Source: JANSYL01 sp965229695 (GTDB lineage: Bacteria; Pseudomonadota; Alphaproteobacteria; Rhodobacterales; Rhodobacteraceae). Taken from it: DNA of 64,000 nt. The notes below the pieces were generated by a model. It had not been told where the DNA came from, searched no databases, and saw only the letters and a list, made by a program, of their open reading frames with translations. The DNA is taken from the NCBI GenBank assembly GCA_965229695.1, contig OZ245921.1, positions 992,001-1,056,000 of the forward strand. The letters are read 5' to 3'. Of the stretch, positions 34,368 through 43,218 are shown one piece after another. Made by a program: the position numbers and the translations under genes. Position 1 is the stretch's first letter, and each line of letters opens with the position of its first letter.

Positions 34368-36865
34368 CCGTCGACCCGGATCACCGCGTTGGTCGGGTCA
34401 TAAGGGCTGTCTTCCGTCACTTCGACATCCCAAAGCTGGTTCTGCATTTTGACCGTCAGCTTTTGGCCCGGCACCGCCAGATCGGGGCTGACATACCCCA
34501 TGCCGATCTGTTTGCCGAAGGCCACGGAATACCCACCCGAGGTCAGGCGCCCAACCTTGGTGTCACCATCATAGAGGGCCTCACGCCCCCAGGGGTCAGC
34601 ATCCTCAGGCCCATCGATCAGGACAGTCACACATTTGAACCGGACGCCGGTCTCGACCATCTTCTCCTTGCCAAAAAAGTCTTTGTCCAAAGCGACAAAG
34701 CGGTCCAACCCGGCCTCCAGCGGTGTGGCATCGCGGCCCAGCTCGGTGCCAAAGGCGCGATAAGATTTCTCCTGCCGCAGCCAGTTCTGCGCCCGCGCAC
34801 CGACCAGCTTCATCCCATGCTTTTCGCCCGCGCCCAGCAACTGATCCCACAGGTAGGTCGACATCTCGATCGGGTGGTGCAGCTCCCAGCCCAGTTCGCC
34901 GGTATAGGCCACGCGGATCGCGCGCACCGGGCACATGCCAAGCTCGATCTCGCGCATGGAAAGCCAAGGGAACCGCTTATTGCCCAGAACCGTGTCTGGG
35001 GCGGCATCCTTCACGATCTCTTTCAAAACATCGCGGGATTTCGGCCCGGCAATCGCAAACACACCCCATTGGCTAGTGACATCGTGGATATCAATATGGT
35101 CGCCCCCCGCGCCCATGAAATCCTCGGCCGATTTCATCAGGTAATCCGCGTCATAGGCCGTCCATGCCCCGGCAGAGACCAGGTAGTATTCATTCTCGGC
35201 CAACCGCACGATGGTGTATTCGGTCCGCGTCGTCCCATGGCTGGTCAGCGCATAGGTCAGGTTGATCCGCCCGACCTTGGGCAGCTTGTTACAGGTGAAG
35301 TGATCCAGAAACGCGGTTGCCCCCGGTCCGCGCACCAGGTGTTTGGTAAAGGCCGTGGCGTCGATCAGGCCGACGCCATTGCGGACGGCTTCTGCCTCCG
35401 CCTTCGCATACTCCCACCAGCCGCCGCGCCGGAAACTGCGTGCATCATGATCGAAACTGTCGGGCGCATCGAGGGGGCCATAGTAGTTGGGCCGCTCCCA
35501 CCCGTTGACCTGCCCGAATTGCGCGCCCAGCGCCTTTTGTCGGTCATAGACGGGCGCCGTACGCAAGGGACGACAGGCGGGGCGTTCTTCATCCGGATGA
35601 TGGAGGATATAAACGTGATCGTAGCATTCCTCGTTCTTGCGCGCCGCATATTCGGTCGTCATCCAAGACCCGTAGCGCTTGGGATCAAGGCTCGCCATAT
35701 CGATCTCGGCCTCACCCTCGACCATCATCTGCGCCAGATAATAACCAGTGCCACCGGCTGCCGTGATGCCGAAGCTGAACCCTTCGGCCAGCCACATGTT
35801 CCGCAGCCCCGGCGCGGGGCCAACCAGCGGGTTGCCATCGGGCGTATAGCAAATCGGACCGTTATAATCGTCCTTCAAACCCGCCGTTTCCGAGGACGGA
35901 ATCCGGTGGATCATCGACATATACTCTTCCTCGATCCGCTCCAGATCGAGTTGGAACAGATCGGCCCGGAAACTTTCGGGCACGTCATAAAGGAACCGCG
36001 CGGGGGCATTGCGTTCATAAGGCCCCAGAATCCAGCCGCCACGTTCCTCGCGCACATACCATTTGGCGTCAGCATCCCGTAGAACCGGATGCTCCCCGTT
36101 TTCCTTGCGCCAGTCCACCAGCGCTGGATCGGGCTCGGTCACGATATACTGATGTTCCACCGGAATGGCGGGGATCTTCAGCCCCAAAAGCCGCGCGGTG
36201 CGCTGGGCATGGTTACCGGTCGCGGTCACCACATGTTCTGCGTGGATCACGAGTTGCTCGTCCGAGGGCACCAGATTGCCCCCCTTCTCCACCATCTTGG
36301 TGCAGGTCACATCCCAATGATCCCCGGTCCAGGCATAGCCATCAACCTGCCATTTGCGCTCGATCACCACACCGCGCTGCCGCGCGCCCTTGGCCATCGC
36401 CATGGTCACATCGGCGGGGTTAATATAGCCATCGGTCGGGTGGTAAATCGCACCCAACAAATCCTCGGTGCGTACCAGGGGCCAACGCTCTTTGATCTGA
36501 TCCGGGCTCAGCCATTCATAGGGAATGCCCACCGTCTCGGCGGTCGAGGCGTAAAGCATATATTCATCCATGCGCGCCTGGCTCTGCGCCATGCGCAAAT
36601 TGCCCACCACGGAAAACCCAGCATTCAGCCCGGTTTCTTCCTCCAGCGTCTTATAAAACTTGACCGAATAATCGTGGATGTGGCTGGTCGCATACCCCAT
36701 GTTAAAAAGCGGCAGCAGACCCGCCGCATGCCAGGTCGAGCCGCTGGTTAACTCGTCCCGCTCCAAAAGCATCACATCCGACCACCCGGCCCGCGCCAGG
36801 TGATAGGCAATCCCCGTCCCAACGGCACCGCCGCCGACAACAAGCGCTTTGACATGGGTCTTCAT
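34364..36865 (-). CDS. GcvT-type FAD-dependent dehydrogenase (dimethylglycine/sarcosine dehydrogenase family)
   Basis: The 833-residue protein has an N-terminal FAD-binding DAO domain (ALVVGGGAVGTGIAYHLARAG at residues 6-26, then STWHAAGLLPLF, where the His is the usual covalent FAD site in the family), a linker FAO_M region and a C-terminal aminomethyltransferase (GcvT) domain with YTGELGWELHHP and GYVSPDLAVPGQKL. Such enzymes oxidatively demethylate N-methylated glycine derivatives and pass the methylene group to tetrahydrofolate. Dimethylglycine or sarcosine are likely but unproven substrates. The ATG at 36865 is preceded by GGAGG at eight bases, which rules against the longer frame. It is coupled to the small membrane protein downstream. 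Confidence 0.9.
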   Translation of the reverse strand: MKTHVKALVVGGGAVGTGIAYHLARAGWSDVMLLERDELTSGSTWHAAGLLPLFNMGYATSHIHDYSVKFYKTLEEETGLNAGFSVVGNLRMAQSQARMDEYMLYASTAETVGIPYEWLSPDQIKERWPLVRTEDLLGAIYHPTDGYINPADVTMAMAKGARQRGVVIERKWQVDGYAWTGDHWDVTCTKMVEKGGNLVPSDEQLVIHAEHVVTATGNHAQRTARLLGLKIPAIPVEHQYIVTEPDPALVDWRKENGEHPVLRDADAKWYVREERGGWILGPYERNAPARFLYDVPESFRADLFQLDLERIEEEYMSMIHRIPSSETAGLKDDYNGPICYTPDGNPLVGPAPGLRNMWLAEGFSFGITAAGGTGYYLAQMMVEGEAEIDMASLDPKRYGSWMTTEYAARKNEECYDHVYILHHPDEERPACRPLRTAPVYDRQKALGAQFGQVNGWERPNYYGPLDAPDSFDHDARSFRRGGWWEYAKAEAEAVRNGVGLIDATAFTKHLVRGPGATAFLDHFTCNKLPKVGRINLTYALTSHGTTRTEYTIVRLAENEYYLVSAGAWTAYDADYLMKSAEDFMGAGGDHIDIHDVTSQWGVFAIAGPKSRDVLKEIVKDAAPDTVLGNKRFPWLSMREIELGMCPVRAIRVAYTGELGWELHHPIEMSTYLWDQLLGAGEKHGMKLVGARAQNWLRQEKSYRAFGTELGRDATPLEAGLDRFVALDKDFFGKEKMVETGVRFKCVTVLIDGPEDADPWGREALYDGDTKVGRLTSGGYSVAFGKQIGMGYVSPDLAVPGQKLTVKMQNQLWDVEVTEDSPYDPTNAVIRVDG

Positions 36866-37163
36866 CGGGCGGGCCTCCAATAGCAGGGCAAATTCCGGAT
36901 CAAACCCTACCTGCCCGAAGCGAATAGGCAACGCCTCGCCCACCCGACCCAAAGACGATCAAAACCGACATGCACTGCGTGGAATCCAAATCTCATCTTC
37001 ATCTGGCCAGAAATACCCCCGCCGGAGGCGGTAGAAGATCGAAACCAGAGACGCGATTAGCGCTTCGGACCAAACACCATCCCAAAGCGCCGGAGGCCCC
37101 AAGGGCCGACACGGCCCGCGAAGGCCTGGCCGCCAGGCCGGGGTGCCGCGGGGCGTTCCCCGC
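36866..37163. other. 298-bp intergenic region with repeat copy C and GC-rich stem-loops
   Basis: No gene is seen. The stretch is the upstream region of the GcvT-type dehydrogenase and the downstream region of the hydroxyacid dehydrogenase, both on the minus strand. It holds repeat copy C (36990-37028), a 17-bp near-perfect palindrome GGCCTGGC-c-GCCAGGCC (37123-37139), and a stem-loop GCGGGG-CGTT-CCCCGC (37148-37163) directly after the hydroxyacid dehydrogenase stop codon; the latter could serve as a terminator although no T run follows. Confidence 0.55.
36990..37028 (-). repeat. Interspersed repeat, copy C
   Basis: On the minus strand the core reads CCTCCGGCGGGG, GTATTTCTGG, CCAGATGAAGATGAGA. 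Its first 12 bases are identical to copy A in xdhB, and the TATTT-TG centre and CAGA tail also agree. Confidence 0.6.
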
Positions 37164-38150
37164 CTAAAGCATCCCCGGCACAACCAGATCAGGCGGACGG
37201 TGGCCATCGTCGAAGGTCTTGATGTTGATCAACACCTTCTCCCCCATCTCGACCCGGCCCTCACGCGTGGCCGAGCCCATATGCGGCAGCAGCACGACAT
37301 TGTGTAACTCGCGCAGGCGCGGATTGATCTCGCGCCCGCGTTGGAACACATCCAAGCCCGCCCCGGCGATCTCGCCCGCGCGCAGCATCCGGGTCAGGGC
37401 GTTCTCATCAATCACCTCCCCACGCGAGGTGTTCACGATCACCGCATCGCCCTTCATCAGCTTCAAGCGCCGCGCATTCATCAGATGGAAGGTGGAGGGC
37501 GTGTGCGGACAATTGATCGAGACCACATCCATCCGCGCGATCATCTGATCCAGGCTTTCCCAATAGGTCGCCTCGAGCTTTTCTTCGACCTCGGCGTGTA
37601 GACGGCGGCGGTTGTGGTAATGCACCTGCATCCCAAATGCCGCCGCGCGGGCCGCCACAGCCTGACCAATCCGGCCCATGCCCAAAATGCCCAAACGCTT
37701 GCCGCCGACGCGCCCGCCCATAAAGGCGGTGGGCGCCCATCCATCCCAGCGGTCTTCCTGCATCACGGCCATACCCTCGGGCACGCGGCGGATCACCGAC
37801 AAGATCAGCGCCATGACCATATCCGCCGTGTCATCGGTCATCACACCCGGCGTGTTCGACACCAGAATGCCTCGCTGCCGGGCGGTGGACACATCGATAT
37901 GATCCACACCTGCGCCGTAATTCGCAATCAGCTTCAACCGCTCGCCTGCTTGGCCCAACATCCCGGCATCGATCTGATCGGTGATACACGGCACCAGCAC
38001 ATCGGCCCGCTGCATGGCGGCCACGATATCAGCTTTCGACATCGGGGTATCATCTTGGCGCAGATCCACATCGAACAATTCCGACATCCGCGTTTCAACA
38101 GCCTCGGGCAACCGTCGCGTTACGACAACACTTAACCGCTCACCTGCCAT
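37164..38150 (-). CDS. D-isomer-specific 2-hydroxyacid dehydrogenase (glyoxylate/hydroxypyruvate reductase-like)
   Basis: The 328-residue protein has the family's two-domain layout: an N-terminal substrate domain (ITDQIDAGML, LIANYGAGVDHID), the NAD(P)H motif LGILGMGRIGQAVAARA near residue 156, and the catalytic Arg in VNTSRGEVID and His in LLPHMGSATREGR. The position 29 residues after the catalytic Arg, where phosphoglycerate dehydrogenase and relatives have the catalytic Glu of an EP motif, is Gly (DVFQRGREINP), with a Glu two residues later. The ATG at 38150 follows GAAGGA, so the longer upstream frame is rejected. Probable substrates are glyoxylate or hydroxypyruvate, by similarity to D-glycerate dehydrogenases of Rhodobacterales. 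Confidence 0.88.
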   Translation of the reverse strand: MAGERLSVVVTRRLPEAVETRMSELFDVDLRQDDTPMSKADIVAAMQRADVLVPCITDQIDAGMLGQAGERLKLIANYGAGVDHIDVSTARQRGILVSNTPGVMTDDTADMVMALILSVIRRVPEGMAVMQEDRWDGWAPTAFMGGRVGGKRLGILGMGRIGQAVAARAAAFGMQVHYHNRRRLHAEVEEKLEATYWESLDQMIARMDVVSINCPHTPSTFHLMNARRLKLMKGDAVIVNTSRGEVIDENALTRMLRAGEIAGAGLDVFQRGREINPRLRELHNVVLLPHMGSATREGRVEMGEKVLINIKTFDDGHRPPDLVVPGML

Positions 38151-38287
38151 GTGATCCTTCCCCGTGCTGGCATTTCCCCCGTCACCGTGACACTCTCTGA
38201 TCAGCCGGTTGGGTGCAAGCAAAGCTCGGCCAGGCGCGACAAAACAACAAGATTTCCATGGCCAATGACGCCATGGCCGAGGCAGAG

Positions 38288-38860
38288 ATGAGCGTTTTCG
38301 CGACCGTTTCCCGCATATGCGGCCGGATTGGCCTGTCTTTTCTGTTGGCCGTATCGATGGGCACGCCTTCCCTGGCCGATCACGCCACCGATCCAAGCGC
38401 AGAATTGATCGCGGTCAATGTCCAGACCGACCATGTGGGGCCTGTCACGGGCTTTCCGATCCCGCGCTATGTCTCGATGAAAGCCTCCGAAGCCAATGCC
38501 CGCCGCGGCCCCTCCCGCAGCCATCGGATCGATTGGGTATTTCAGCGCCGCGGGATGCCGATGATGGTGGTCGCCGAACACGGCCATTGGCGCCGCGTGA
38601 TCGACCGCGACGGCGCGGGCGGATGGATGCATTACACGCTGCTATCCGGCGTGCGCACGGCCATTGTCGAAGTTGAGATGCTGCCACTGCACCAGCGCCC
38701 TGACCCGGCCAGCGCCATCCGCGCCCATGCCGAGGCCGGGGTCATCGGCCGTCTGCGCGAGTGCCAAGCCGATTGGTGTTTGATGGAGGTTGGCGGCTAT
38801 CGTGGCTGGGTCGAGGCCTCGGCGCTCTGGGGCATCACACCGGGCGAAACCTTCGACTAG
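38288..38860 (+). CDS. Secreted SH3-like domain protein
   Basis: The start is uncertain; ATG at 38288, preceded by GAGGCAG, opens a signal-peptide-like stretch (ICGRIGLSFLLAVSMGTPSLA) and is preferred over ATGs at 38258 and 38276. The mature part contains two bacterial SH3-like modules: PRYVSMKASEANARRGPSR with VVAEHGHWRRVIDRDGAGGW, then RLRECQADWCLMEVGGYRGW. Such proteins bind peptides or cell wall in the periplasm. The role is unknown. It is divergent from the hydroxyacid dehydrogenase, and its TAG overlaps the TAG of the convergent hydroxylase gene as CTAG. Confidence 0.82.
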   Translation: MSVFATVSRICGRIGLSFLLAVSMGTPSLADHATDPSAELIAVNVQTDHVGPVTGFPIPRYVSMKASEANARRGPSRSHRIDWVFQRRGMPMMVVAEHGHWRRVIDRDGAGGWMHYTLLSGVRTAIVEVEMLPLHQRPDPASAIRAHAEAGVIGRLRECQADWCLMEVGGYRGWVEASALWGITPGETFD

Positions 38861-39732
38861 CCCGCCACTTTCCCGAACCTGTTGAACAAGGGATCGCTTA
38901 GGCAAGCGATGTCATCCGCCGTCAGGCTCGGATGCCAAAGATCAACGATCAGCAAGGCGCGCAATTGCGTGCCCGTATTCCAAACCTCGTGGTCATAAGC
39001 ATCGTCGAAGGCAAAGGCCTTACCTTCGGTCCAATGTCGGGTTTCGTGGGCGACCCGCATCCGGTTTTCCGCGGGCTCGGGCACCACCACAGGCAGATGA
39101 TAACGCAGCCTCAAGTTCGAGCCGCCGGTATGTGCTTTGATATGCGTATCGGGGGACGAGACGCTGAAAAACGCAAAACCGAAATTGGTGCAAAGCGGAA
39201 AGCCCTGGATCAGCTCCAATGTGGTTTTGCAATCCTCCTGAAACTCGGGATTTTCCTGACCGGTGGTGGTGGTCAGGAACACATTATCCCAATGCCCCCG
39301 ATCCACATCTTGCGCGCTGGCCGGGTTCGGCGTGCGCCGATCTTGCACGGCCAGGTATTCGGCCTGGATCGCTTCGAAATTGGCTTCGAGTTTGCGGCAC
39401 CAGTCGTCATCTTCGAAAAACGGCTGCGTCTTCAGGCTCGTGCAGGTCCACATCGTCGGTGCGGGCTCATCATAGCCAGGGCTGCGCGGCGGCGCCCAAT
39501 ACATCGTGCCCGCCCCATAATAGGCGGCCGTGTCATCCTGCTTGGCTGCGAACAGATAGGCCCAAACCACCTTGAAAAAGCCGGTGATCGAGGCCGCGTC
39601 GGCAATCGGGATGTCGTACCAATAGACATGCCGCATATTCTCGGTCGGATAGCGCCGCAAAAGCGCGCGCATCTCGCGGCAATGCTTCCAATGGGTAAGG
39701 ATCGCCGAAAGCGTCTTGATACGGTCAGGCAT
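38857..39732 (-). CDS. Aspartyl/asparaginyl beta-hydroxylase family protein
   Basis: The 291-residue protein ends with the 2-oxoglutarate/Fe(II) hydroxylase fold of the Asp/Asn beta-hydroxylase family: IKAHTGGSNLRLRYHLPVVV supplies the first His, RVAHETRHWTEGKAFAFDD the middle strand, and DHEVWNTGTQLRALLIVD the second His and the Arg that would bind 2-oxoglutarate. The N-terminal ~120 residues contain WAPPRSPGYDEP and no recognised motif. Bacterial members hydroxylate peptides or act in natural-product or lipid modification; the target here is unknown. It stands between the convergent SH3 gene and an M3 peptidase gene on the same strand. Confidence 0.85.
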   Translation of the reverse strand: MPDRIKTLSAILTHWKHCREMRALLRRYPTENMRHVYWYDIPIADAASITGFFKVVWAYLFAAKQDDTAAYYGAGTMYWAPPRSPGYDEPAPTMWTCTSLKTQPFFEDDDWCRKLEANFEAIQAEYLAVQDRRTPNPASAQDVDRGHWDNVFLTTTTGQENPEFQEDCKTTLELIQGFPLCTNFGFAFFSVSSPDTHIKAHTGGSNLRLRYHLPVVVPEPAENRMRVAHETRHWTEGKAFAFDDAYDHEVWNTGTQLRALLIVDLWHPSLTADDIACLSDPLFNRFGKVAG

Positions 39733-39827
39733 GGCACACGGGTCGTCTAAATTGCGTGCAGCAGACCACGTTCGGTTTGCCGCTTCAAGCCCTGCGGCAG
39801 GCGCATAGATTACATCGCACCCCGCGC

Positions 39828-41855
39828 TTAGGCCACCTGATCCAACCCCCGGCCTTTGAGCAGTGCCTCAACCCCCGGCATCCGCCCCCGAAACGCGGTG
39901 TAGAGCGCATCGGCCTCTTGGCTGCCCCCGGCGGACAGGATGTGCGTTTCCAGCTTTTGCGCCAGGTCGGGGTCGAACGCGCCCGCCCCCTCTTCAAAGG
40001 CGGCAAAGGCATCGGCATCCATCACCTCGGACCACATGTAGCTGTAATAGCCCGCGGAATAGCCATCACCCGCAAAGATATGGGCAAAATGCGGGGTCGC
40101 GTGGCGCATCCCAATCGCCTGCGGCATCCCGATCCGATCCAAGGTGTCCGCTTGGGCCGCCATCGGGTCAGCTGGGGCCGTGCCATCGTGGAAATCCAGA
40201 TCAACCAGGGCCGAGGCGACATATTCCACCGTCTGGAACCCCATATCATAGGTCTGTGCCGCCAAAAGCCGATCCAGCAGGTCTTGTGGCATCGGCGCAC
40301 CGGTGTCGGCGTGGCGGGCGTGTTTTTGCAAAACCTCCGGCACCTCTAGCCAGTGTTCGTAAAGCTGGCTGGGCAGTTCGACAAAATCCCGCGCGACGCT
40401 GGTGCCGCTGATCGAGCCATAGGTCACGTCGCTGAGCATCTGGTGCAACGCGTGGCCAAATTCGTGAAACAGAGTGCGCGCATCGTCATAAGACAAAAGC
40501 GCCGGGTCGCTTTTGGCGAAATTGCAGACATTGACAACAATCGGCCGCGTATCGCCGCCCAGCTTTTTCTGGCTGCGCATCGCCGAACACCAGGCGCCCG
40601 AGCGTTTCGAGCCGCGCGCGAAATAGTCACCGATGAAAACCGCCACATGCGCGCCATTGCGCGTCACCTCCCAAGCGCGGGCATCTTGGTGATAAAGCGG
40701 CACATCCAGCGGGGCGAATTCCAGGTCAAACAGGCGATTGGCGCAATCGAACGCCGCTGCAATCATCGCCTCCAATTGCAGGTAGGGTTTGAGCGCAGCT
40801 TCATCCAAATCATGTTCGGCCTTGCGGCGTTTCTCGGAGTAATAGCGCCAATCCCAGGCCTCAAGATCCCCATTTATGCCATCGGCCTGCATCATCTTGG
40901 TCAGCACCTCGGCATCCGCCTCGGCCTGGGCGCGGGCGGGCGTCCAAACCTGCATCAACAGATCGCGCACCGCCTCAGGCGTGCCGGCCATTTCGGTTTC
41001 GAGCTTATAGGCGGCGAAGCTGTCATAGCCGAGCAACGTGGCCCGTTCAGCCCGCAATTCCAAAACCTCGGTCGCAATCGCGCGGTTGTCGGTCTCACCG
41101 CCATTCATGCCGCGCGCGGCCCACGCTTTATAGGCCCGTTCCCGCAAATCGCGCCGTGGCGAAAACTGCAGGAAGGGCACGATGATCGACCGCGATAAGG
41201 TCACAACCGGCCCCGCGGCCTCGCGTTCTTTTCCGGCCTCGCGCGCGGCTTCAACTACAAACTCTGGCAGCCCCTCAAGATCCGCCTCGCTCAGATCCAT
41301 GGACCAATCCCGCTCGTCCGCCAGCAGGTTCTGCATGAAATCGGTGCCCAGGGTCGCCAGACGGCTTTTCACCTCGGTCAAACGCTCGGCGGGCGCGCCC
41401 TCAAGCTTTGCGCCAGAGCGGACAAAGGACCGGTGGTGCAGGTATAAAACCCGCGCCTGTTCATCACTGAGGTCCAGAGTTTCGCGCGTCTGCCAAAGCG
41501 TATCGATCCGCGCAAAAAGCGCGCGATTGTTCACGACCTCAGAGCTTAGCGCCGAAAGCTTTGGCGCAAATTCGCGCTGCAACGTCTCACGCACTTCATT
41601 CGAATCCGATCCCGCAAGGTTGTAGAAAACCCCCGCGACCCGATCCAACAGCGCATCGGACAATTCCAAAGCTTCGATTGTGTTGGCGAATGTCGGCGGC
41701 TCGGGGTTGTTTGCAACCGCCAACACGCCTTCTCGTGCGGCTTCCAACGCGGCCTCCATCGCTGGGGCGAAATGGGCGTCTTTGATCTCGTCAAATGGGG
41801 GCAAGCCAAAGGGCGTGGACCAATCTTGCAAAAGCGGGTTGGCGGTGTCGGTCAT
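39828..41855 (-). CDS. M3 family zinc metallopeptidase (dipeptidyl carboxypeptidase/oligopeptidase A type)
   Basis: The 675-residue protein is a thimet-type peptidase. The zinc site is TLFHEFGHALHQMLSD at about residues 461-476, with the third ligand Glu in ARDFVELPSQLYEHWL, and the downstream substrate-binding region GDGYSAGYYSYMWSEV fits the family. No signal peptide is present, so it is cytosolic and likely degrades oligopeptides. Dipeptidyl carboxypeptidase (Dcp) is the closer match in length and N-terminus (NPLLQDWSTPFGLPPFDEI), but oligopeptidase A cannot be excluded. The ATG follows GGAG. It stands 96 bp from the hydroxylase gene on the same strand. Confidence 0.9.
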   Translation of the reverse strand: MTDTANPLLQDWSTPFGLPPFDEIKDAHFAPAMEAALEAAREGVLAVANNPEPPTFANTIEALELSDALLDRVAGVFYNLAGSDSNEVRETLQREFAPKLSALSSEVVNNRALFARIDTLWQTRETLDLSDEQARVLYLHHRSFVRSGAKLEGAPAERLTEVKSRLATLGTDFMQNLLADERDWSMDLSEADLEGLPEFVVEAAREAGKEREAAGPVVTLSRSIIVPFLQFSPRRDLRERAYKAWAARGMNGGETDNRAIATEVLELRAERATLLGYDSFAAYKLETEMAGTPEAVRDLLMQVWTPARAQAEADAEVLTKMMQADGINGDLEAWDWRYYSEKRRKAEHDLDEAALKPYLQLEAMIAAAFDCANRLFDLEFAPLDVPLYHQDARAWEVTRNGAHVAVFIGDYFARGSKRSGAWCSAMRSQKKLGGDTRPIVVNVCNFAKSDPALLSYDDARTLFHEFGHALHQMLSDVTYGSISGTSVARDFVELPSQLYEHWLEVPEVLQKHARHADTGAPMPQDLLDRLLAAQTYDMGFQTVEYVASALVDLDFHDGTAPADPMAAQADTLDRIGMPQAIGMRHATPHFAHIFAGDGYSAGYYSYMWSEVMDADAFAAFEEGAGAFDPDLAQKLETHILSAGGSQEADALYTAFRGRMPGVEALLKGRGLDQVA

Positions 41856-41903
41856 GGGCGCAAATCTCCTTTGTCAGTGACATAGGGGCTTGTCCGGCCA
41901 AGG

Positions 41904-42710
41904 TCACGCCCCCCGCTTGTTTTGCCCCTCGCGCAGGTGTTGTTCCAACCGACGCAGCAGAAGCGACAGCGTGACCGTGATCGTCAGATAGATCAGCGCG
42001 ACCATGTTATAGGTTTCGAAATAGCGGAAATTCGATGCCGCGGTGACCTTGCCCAATTGGGTCACGTCCAGCACCCCCAGCACCGAGACCAGTGAGCTGT
42101 CTTTGACCATAGCCACAAAGTCATTGCCCAAAGGCGGCAGGATCGTGCGGATCGCCTGCGGGAAAATGATGAAACGAAACCGCCCCCAGGGGCCGAGGCC
42201 CAAGGCCTTGGCGGCTTCGATCTGGCCAGGATCGACCGATTGCAGGCCAGCGCGAAACACCTCGGCAATGAAGGCGGAATAACCGATGGCCAGCGCGATG
42301 ATCGCACGCCAGAGCAGCGGGAAATCGCGTGTGCGTATCGTGTCGAACCCAACCTGCTCGGTCACCCAATTGTAGCCTGCAACCAAAGCTGGGGCGAAAA
42401 CGAACGCCACGTAGAGCAATAGCACAATGATCGGCACACCGCGCACAATCTCGATATAAAACCGCGCGATTTGGCGCAGAACCAAGCTGCCCGATAGGCT
42501 GGCCAATGCCAGCAGCAACCCCATGGTCGCGGCCATGGCGAAGCCAACCAGCGTCACGAATATGGTGATCACAACGCCCCGGCGCAGCGTATCGAGCACC
42601 TGCAGATAGATGTCGCTGGTCGCGATTTGCCACAGCGCAAAAGCGGCCAAAAGGCCCAGCGCCACAAGCCAATAAGGAAAATCGCGATCCGGCGGCGCTG
42701 ATGGGATCAT
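41904..42710 (-). CDS. Polar amino-acid ABC transporter permease
   Basis: The 268-residue membrane protein belongs to the HisM/GlnP type. After a short N-terminus and a first hydrophobic segment it shows the family's RYIxxxRGxP-like motif (IEIVRGVPIIVLLLYV), the coupling-loop EAAKALGLGPWGRFRFIIFPQAIR and VAMVKDSSLVSVLGVLDV. It works with the binding protein encoded two genes upstream. No ATP-binding subunit gene is next to them, so the ATPase must be elsewhere. The gene between it and the binding protein is of unknown function. Confidence 0.92.
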   Translation of the reverse strand: MIPSAPPDRDFPYWLVALGLLAAFALWQIATSDIYLQVLDTLRRGVVITIFVTLVGFAMAATMGLLLALASLSGSLVLRQIARFYIEIVRGVPIIVLLLYVAFVFAPALVAGYNWVTEQVGFDTIRTRDFPLLWRAIIALAIGYSAFIAEVFRAGLQSVDPGQIEAAKALGLGPWGRFRFIIFPQAIRTILPPLGNDFVAMVKDSSLVSVLGVLDVTQLGKVTAASNFRYFETYNMVALIYLTITVTLSLLLRRLEQHLREGQNKRGA

Positions 42711-42764
42711 AGTATCAGCCGCATCCCATCAAGGCGCGGCACCGGGGCTGACGCACCTGCTTTC

Positions 42765-43214
42765 TCACTGCGGTTTCGCGGGGAACAGTTCAAAATGCAC
42801 CCCGCGATGTGCTGTTTTCGACAACCCGCCCAACACGTAGCGCCGCACGCCGATATTGCTTGGATCAGCCTCGACCATGAGCGGGATATCCTCGATCTCG
42901 GGAAAGGCCGCCATCGCATCCTTCAGATGCTGGCTAAGCACCGCCGTCTTCATATTGCGGTACTTTCCATCCCGGCTAAGCTGCAGCGTCACTGTCGTCC
43001 ACGGATCGTAAGGGTCTTCGATATCATGGCTGCGGTGATCGCTGATCGTGACCTGTGCCACATGGTGATTCCGCGAAAACTCGAACTCTTTGGTGACGAA
43101 ATGGATCGTCATATCGGCCTGCACACTGTCGAGAACCTTCACCACGTCAGGAATGGTCACGCGGCTTGGCAAAGCTTGGTCGCTTTGGATGTCCTGGGGC
43201 CCGTCTAACGTCAT
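42765..43214 (-). CDS. Protein of unknown function in an amino-acid transporter operon
   Basis: The 149-residue product starts at ATG 43214, four bases after the binding-protein stop codon, and ends 54 bp before the permease start. It has no signal peptide or membrane segment. Visible features are a likely beta-rich N-terminal half (MTIHFVTKEFEFSRNHHV, VTISDHRSHDIEDPYDP) and a conserved-looking end (RRYVLGGLSKTAHRGVHFEL). I recognise no family. No Shine-Dalgarno is evident, so it may be read by coupling from the preceding gene. Its place between the binding protein and permease suggests a transport-related role. Confidence 0.65.
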   Translation of the reverse strand: MTLDGPQDIQSDQALPSRVTIPDVVKVLDSVQADMTIHFVTKEFEFSRNHHVAQVTISDHRSHDIEDPYDPWTTVTLQLSRDGKYRNMKTAVLSQHLKDAMAAFPEIEDIPLMVEADPSNIGVRRYVLGGLSKTAHRGVHFELFPAKPQ

Positions 43215-43218
43215 GAGG

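Noticed and set aside
34103..36082. 659-codon open frame on the + strand opposite the GcvT-type dehydrogenase
   Set aside because: Its sequence is a shadow of a gene with clear FAD and GcvT motifs; it has no recognisable domain, and high GC makes long antisense open frames common.
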